A stretch of 9,522 nt of DNA, from positions 1 to 9,522 of the forward strand of contig DATHPP010000091.1 of NCBI GenBank assembly GCA_035483795.1. Reading direction: 5' to 3'. How positions within the stretch are numbered: position 1 is the first letter of the stretch; each line of letters opens with the position of its first letter. This DNA is from DASXMX01 sp035483795. Its GTDB lineage: Bacteria; Planctomycetota; Phycisphaerae; Tepidisphaerales; Tepidisphaeraceae. The position numbers and the translations under genes were made by a program. The notes under the pieces are model-generated. The model had not been told where the DNA came from. It saw only the letters and a program-made list of their open reading frames with translations, and searched no databases. This document shows positions 6,467 to 9,522 of the stretch, piece after piece.

Positions 6467-7558
6467 ATGGGCTTGGGCTGCATCTTCAGGGAAAACCCAC
6501 CGCGCCCCAATTGGCGCCGCAGTGGGCGCTCTGGATGCGCAGTCCTGCTGACATCGCTTTTTGTCACCTCTACCGCTCTTAGTACCCCGCAAGTCGCCGG
6601 GCCTTCCACTCAACAGACGCAACCGCTCACCCCAAACCCAACACTGGACCGGGCACAGGCCCTTTTGCAGGCAAATCGCTGGCAAGCCGCACATGACCTG
6701 CTCGTTCCATGGCTTAACACGCACCCGCATGCTCCCGACCGCGACCGCGCGATCTACCTGCTGGCCGAGGTTTACTACGAGAACGGCGATCGCATCCGCG
6801 CCTTTTATCACTTGGACGAACTGCTGGACAACCATCCCGAAAGCAAGCTCTTCTTTCCGGCCCTGGAATTTCAGTACGACATCGCCGACGCCTATCTCAA
6901 TGGGTACAAGGACACGTTCCTGGGAATGTCGATCCTCGGCAGGACCGACGAAGCCATCGAGATGCTCTTCCGCATTCAGGAGCGTTCTCCCGGTTCGCCG
7001 ATCGCTGAAAAGGCGCTCAAACGCACCGCGGATTACTATTTCAACGACTCGGAATTCGACCTGGCCGCTGACGCTTACGAGTCGTACATCCGGGCCTATC
7101 CGCGAAGCGCGGATATTCCACAAGCCAAGCTCCGGCAGGCGTTTTCGAACCTGGCGCAGTTTCGCGGCCCGCGATTCGATGCCACGCCGCTGATCAACGC
7201 ACGTTCGCAGTTCAAGGCGATTGAGGTTCAGTACCCTGAGCTTGCCGCCGAGTCGAACGTGCCGCAGTGGATCGACCACATCGACGCCGACATGGCCAAA
7301 AAGGCGTATCTGGTCGCCGAATTCTACCGTAATACGGGCCGGCCCGGTGGCGCGGTCTTCATGTACCGCTACGTCATTCAAACTTATCCCAACTCAACTG
7401 AAGCGAAGATGAGCCAGCGCGAGCTCTCCCGAATGCCGGCGTGGGCCTTGCGCCAGGCGCCCCCGCCGCCGAGCAACCCGGAGGCGGCGGCGCAGCCGCT
7501 CCCGGCGGCGCCGCCGGAGACGCTTCCACCGCCGGGCAGCAACCAGAAGAAGCCATGA
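6467..7558 (+). CDS. BamD/YfiO-like TPR outer-membrane assembly protein
   Basis: The 363 residues contain a run of TPR-like helical pairs from about 60 to 315, for example DRAQALLQANRWQAAHDLLV, AIYLLAEVYYENGDRIRAFYHL, ALKRTADYYFNDSEFDLAADAY and AYLVAEFYRNTGRPGGAVFM. This resembles BamD/ComL, which helps the BAM complex insert outer-membrane proteins. The N-terminus has basic residues (about 8-22) and a hydrophobic core (24-38), consistent with export; a signal peptidase I-type site after Ala37 is plausible. No convincing lipobox cysteine is present, unlike typical BamD. Residues 331-363 form a Pro/Ala-rich tail. The gene overlaps lptE (ATGA), which supports an outer-membrane role. It could instead be a generic periplasmic TPR protein. 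No ribosome binding site precedes ATG 6467. Confidence 0.72.
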   Translation: MGLGCIFRENPPRPNWRRSGRSGCAVLLTSLFVTSTALSTPQVAGPSTQQTQPLTPNPTLDRAQALLQANRWQAAHDLLVPWLNTHPHAPDRDRAIYLLAEVYYENGDRIRAFYHLDELLDNHPESKLFFPALEFQYDIADAYLNGYKDTFLGMSILGRTDEAIEMLFRIQERSPGSPIAEKALKRTADYYFNDSEFDLAADAYESYIRAYPRSADIPQAKLRQAFSNLAQFRGPRFDATPLINARSQFKAIEVQYPELAAESNVPQWIDHIDADMAKKAYLVAEFYRNTGRPGGAVFMYRYVIQTYPNSTEAKMSQRELSRMPAWALRQAPPPPSNPEAAAQPLPAAPPETLPPPGSNQKKP

Positions 7559-8118
7559 GACTCGACTATCTGAAGTGGTTTATTTCCGTCCCGCTGCTGC
7601 TGGCGGCGGGATGCGGCTACACCTGGTCCGACAACGGCAACAGTTTCGCGCCACAAGTCGCCCACGCGTCCAACGGAATCTATCGCCAGAACGTCTCAAC
7701 CGTGGCCGTGCCCATTTTTACCAACATCACCTACGACCGCGGTCTGGAGTTGTCTCTGACCAAGGCCGTGATCAGCGATCTGGAGGCGCACACGCCCTAC
7801 AAGGTCGCGCCCCGCGATCGCGCCGACACGATTCTGGAGGGGACGATCGTTTATTCCGGAACCAATCTGCTCAGCCGCAGCCCCTCCAACGCCCTTCCGC
7901 AGGAGCAGCTCAGCCTGATCATCGTGAACTTTACCTGGAAAGACCTGCGCAACGGCCAGATTCTCACCGACCGGCGAAGCTTCCAGCAGTCCGCCCCGTA
8001 TTACCCGACGCTGGGTGAAGACCCCTACGTCGGACAACAAGACAATATCGAAAAGCTGGCCCGGGCGATCGTCGAAGAGCTCGCGGCGCCGTGGGGGAAA
8101 ACCGCTAAGTCGAACTGA
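7555..8118 (+). CDS. lptE: LPS-assembly lipoprotein LptE
   Basis: LptE is the outer-membrane lipoprotein that plugs and assembles the LptD translocon, delivering LPS to the cell surface. The product is 187 residues. ATG 7555 was chosen over an upstream start at 7441 because it overlaps the previous stop (ATGA) and gives a clean lipoprotein signal peptide: MRLDYLKWF, a hydrophobic stretch, then LLAAGC20GYT. The CGY start of the mature protein is the family hallmark. The core VSTVAVPIFTNITYDRGLELSLTKAVISDLEA (47-78) and the strand DTILEGTIVYSGTNLLSR fit LptE of planctomycete-like organisms. Purines (AGAAGAAG) lie before the start. Its end overlaps the convergent ABC transporter gene by 14 bp. 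Presence of LptE implies an LPS-containing outer membrane. Confidence 0.85.
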   Translation: MRLDYLKWFISVPLLLAAGCGYTWSDNGNSFAPQVAHASNGIYRQNVSTVAVPIFTNITYDRGLELSLTKAVISDLEAHTPYKVAPRDRADTILEGTIVYSGTNLLSRSPSNALPQEQLSLIIVNFTWKDLRNGQILTDRRSFQQSAPYYPTLGEDPYVGQQDNIEKLARAIVEELAAPWGKTAKSN

Positions 8119-9522
8119 GATTTCCCGCTCTCCCGGAGCCAGAGGGAGCAGGAGAAGCACCTGCCATCATTCGCATCACTCTCTCTTGCGTTGCATCAGC
8201 GCGAGCAACTTCGCCAATTAGCCGCCCCTCTCGCAACACGAGGGTGCGGGTGGAAAGGTTCAGCACCTCAGGGAGTTCGGAGGAGATGAGCAGGATCGCC
8301 ACGCCGCGTTGCGCCAATTCGTCCAGCAGCTCGTGGAGTGCGGCCTTGGCGCCGACGTCGACGCCGCGGGTCGGTTCGTCGGCGATCAGCAGCTTGATCT
8401 GCCGCCCCAGCCATTTGGCGACAGAGACTTTCTGCTGATTGCCGCCGCTGAGCTGCGCGACGGGGGCATCCAGCGACGGGGTCTTCACGCGAAGCTGCGC
8501 GAAACTCTGCGCCGCCGCTTCGCGCTCGCGAGCGCCGGCAATGAAACCGGCGCGGCTGAACCGGCTCAGGAACGGCAGCGAAAAATTGAATCGCCCGCCC
8601 GCCTGGAGAATCAATCCCTGCCGCTTGCGGTCCTCCGGCACCATGCCGATGCCGCGGCGCATCGCCTCCTTGGTATCGCCGATCGACAAAGGCCGTCCGT
8701 CAAACTCGATGCGCCCCTGCGCCTCGGGGTCGAGCCCGAAAATCGCCCTGGCAATCTCGCTTCGCCCCGCGCCCACCAGCCCGGCAAATCCGACGATCTC
8801 CCCTCGCCGCACGGAAAATGAGATGTCGTGGAACTTTCCGGGTGAATTGAGCCCGCGCACCGATAGCAATTCATCGCCCGGCGCGGCATGCATGTGCTGC
8901 GGAAAATAATCCTTGACCGACCGGCCGATCATCATCTGCACGACCTTGTCCTGCGTCGCCTCGGAGCGGTCGAGCGTGCCGACGTATTTCCCGTCCCGCA
9001 AGACCGTGATCCGGTCGCACAGCCGGAGCACTTCGGGCATGCGATGCGAGACGTACACGATCGTCACGCCGCGGCTTTTCAGTTCTTCAATCAGCCGGAA
9101 TAGCTGCCTCGCCTCCGGCTCGGACAGTGAGCTGGTCGGCTCGTCGAAAACAAGAATGTTCGCTCCCGTGCCGACTGCGGATGCGATTTGGACCAGCTGT
9201 TCCTGTGCCGTCGAAAGCTGTCGCATAGGGCGTTCGACGTCGAGATCGGCGCCGATGCCGCCGAGCAGCTCGACGGCCCGTCGCTTCATGGCCGCCGGGT
9301 CGACAAAAACGCCCAGCCGGCGCGGGTACCGCCCCATCGAAAGGTTCTCGGCGACGCTCAAATCGGGGCAGAAGGCCAGCTCCTGGTGGACCATCCCGAC
9401 CCCCGCCGCGATCGCATCCGCCGGCGAAGAAAAGCTGCGGGCAATTCCATCGATGCTGACAGACCCCGAGTCCGGCCGATGAATCCCCGCCAGCACCTTG
9501 CCCAGCGTCGATTTCCCGGCGC
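8105..9522 (-). CDS. RbsA-type sugar ABC transporter ATPase, two nucleotide-binding domains (5' end beyond right edge)
   Basis: This is the ATP-binding subunit of a carbohydrate importer of the RbsA/XylG/MglA family, with two fused nucleotide-binding domains. The N-terminal 30-40 residues are missing; the window begins inside Walker A of domain 1 (AGKSTLGKVLAG). Domain 1 shows the Q-loop VHQELAF, signature LSTAQEQLVQIASAV, Walker B ILVFDEPTSSL and switch His in VSHRMPEV. Domain 2 shows the degenerate Walker A GLVGAGRSEIARA with Arg for Lys, then EDRKRQGL, signature LSGGNQQKVSVAKWL, Walker B LLIADEPTRGVD and ISSELPEV with Ser for the switch His. This asymmetry is normal for the family. The substrate cannot be read from the ATPase; permease and binding-protein genes should lie to the right. 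A run of Ser/Ala/Gly/Pro ends the protein, and its stop lies inside the lptE tail. Confidence 0.95.
   Translation of the reverse strand, partial: AGKSTLGKVLAGIHRPDSGSVSIDGIARSFSSPADAIAAGVGMVHQELAFCPDLSVAENLSMGRYPRRLGVFVDPAAMKRRAVELLGGIGADLDVERPMRQLSTAQEQLVQIASAVGTGANILVFDEPTSSLSEPEARQLFRLIEELKSRGVTIVYVSHRMPEVLRLCDRITVLRDGKYVGTLDRSEATQDKVVQMMIGRSVKDYFPQHMHAAPGDELLSVRGLNSPGKFHDISFSVRRGEIVGFAGLVGAGRSEIARAIFGLDPEAQGRIEFDGRPLSIGDTKEAMRRGIGMVPEDRKRQGLILQAGGRFNFSLPFLSRFSRAGFIAGAREREAAAQSFAQLRVKTPSLDAPVAQLSGGNQQKVSVAKWLGRQIKLLIADEPTRGVDVGAKAALHELLDELAQRGVAILLISSELPEVLNLSTRTLVLREGRLIGEVARADATQERVMRMMAGASPAPSGSGRAGNLSST

Noticed and set aside
5373..6551. 392-codon open frame on the plus strand opposite gspE
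   Set aside because: It is antisense to a fully conserved GspE, has no recognisable domain, and is expected in high-GC DNA where the opposite strand lacks stops.
6332..7381. 349-codon open frame on the minus strand opposite the BamD-like gene
   Set aside because: The plus-strand protein has clear TPR structure and context; this frame is its antisense shadow and shows no family features.
8125..8155. Possible terminator between lptE and the ABC transporter
   Set aside because: CTCCC/GGGAG gives only a 5-bp stem with a 9-base loop and no T run, and it lies inside the ABC gene.

Overview
The window looks like an ordinary chromosomal segment of a GC-rich Gram-negative (diderm) bacterium. Planctomycetota is my best guess, from the style of the pseudopilins (planctomycete-like RRAF/RRGF-type prepilin N-termini and an EF-hand-like loop in GspK), the BamD-like/LptE pair, and repetitive palindromes between and inside genes. 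That assignment is inference, about 0.6 confident. No RNA gene, IS element, prophage or CRISPR array is visible.

Layout. From about 6335 leftwards, the minus strand carries a type II secretion (T2SS) operon in canonical order: gspE (ATPase, TTG start), a 151-bp gap with a repeat-rich palindrome, gspF (inner-membrane platform), gspG (major pseudopilin), gspH, gspI, gspJ and gspK (minor pseudopilins). gspK runs off the left edge. The H-I-J-K junctions overlap by 1 to 4 bases (ATGA or TGATG), so translation is tightly coupled. Secretin GspD and GspC/L/M/N are not in the window and could lie to the left.

To the right of gspE a 131-bp divergent intergenic region holds a good candidate sigma70-type promoter for the plus strand. 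It drives a BamD-like TPR protein and, through an ATGA overlap, the LPS-assembly lipoprotein LptE. Both act in outer-membrane biogenesis, as does the T2SS, which crosses the outer membrane. The end of lptE overlaps, tail to tail by 14 bp, the end of a minus-strand RbsA-type sugar ABC transporter ATPase whose first part lies beyond the right edge.

The most interesting observation is a perfect 25-bp-arm palindrome inside gspJ, between its start codon and the prepilin cleavage site. The leader grows to about 73 residues but the mature pseudopilin is untouched. It looks like a mobile palindromic element that survived in protein sequence that is cut off anyway. A second repeat structure, tandem 14-mers built from TTGGTCA/TTGTCA heptamers with an inverted counterpart, separates gspE from gspF. 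Otherwise the gene content is conventional and I see no undescribed defence or biosynthetic system.
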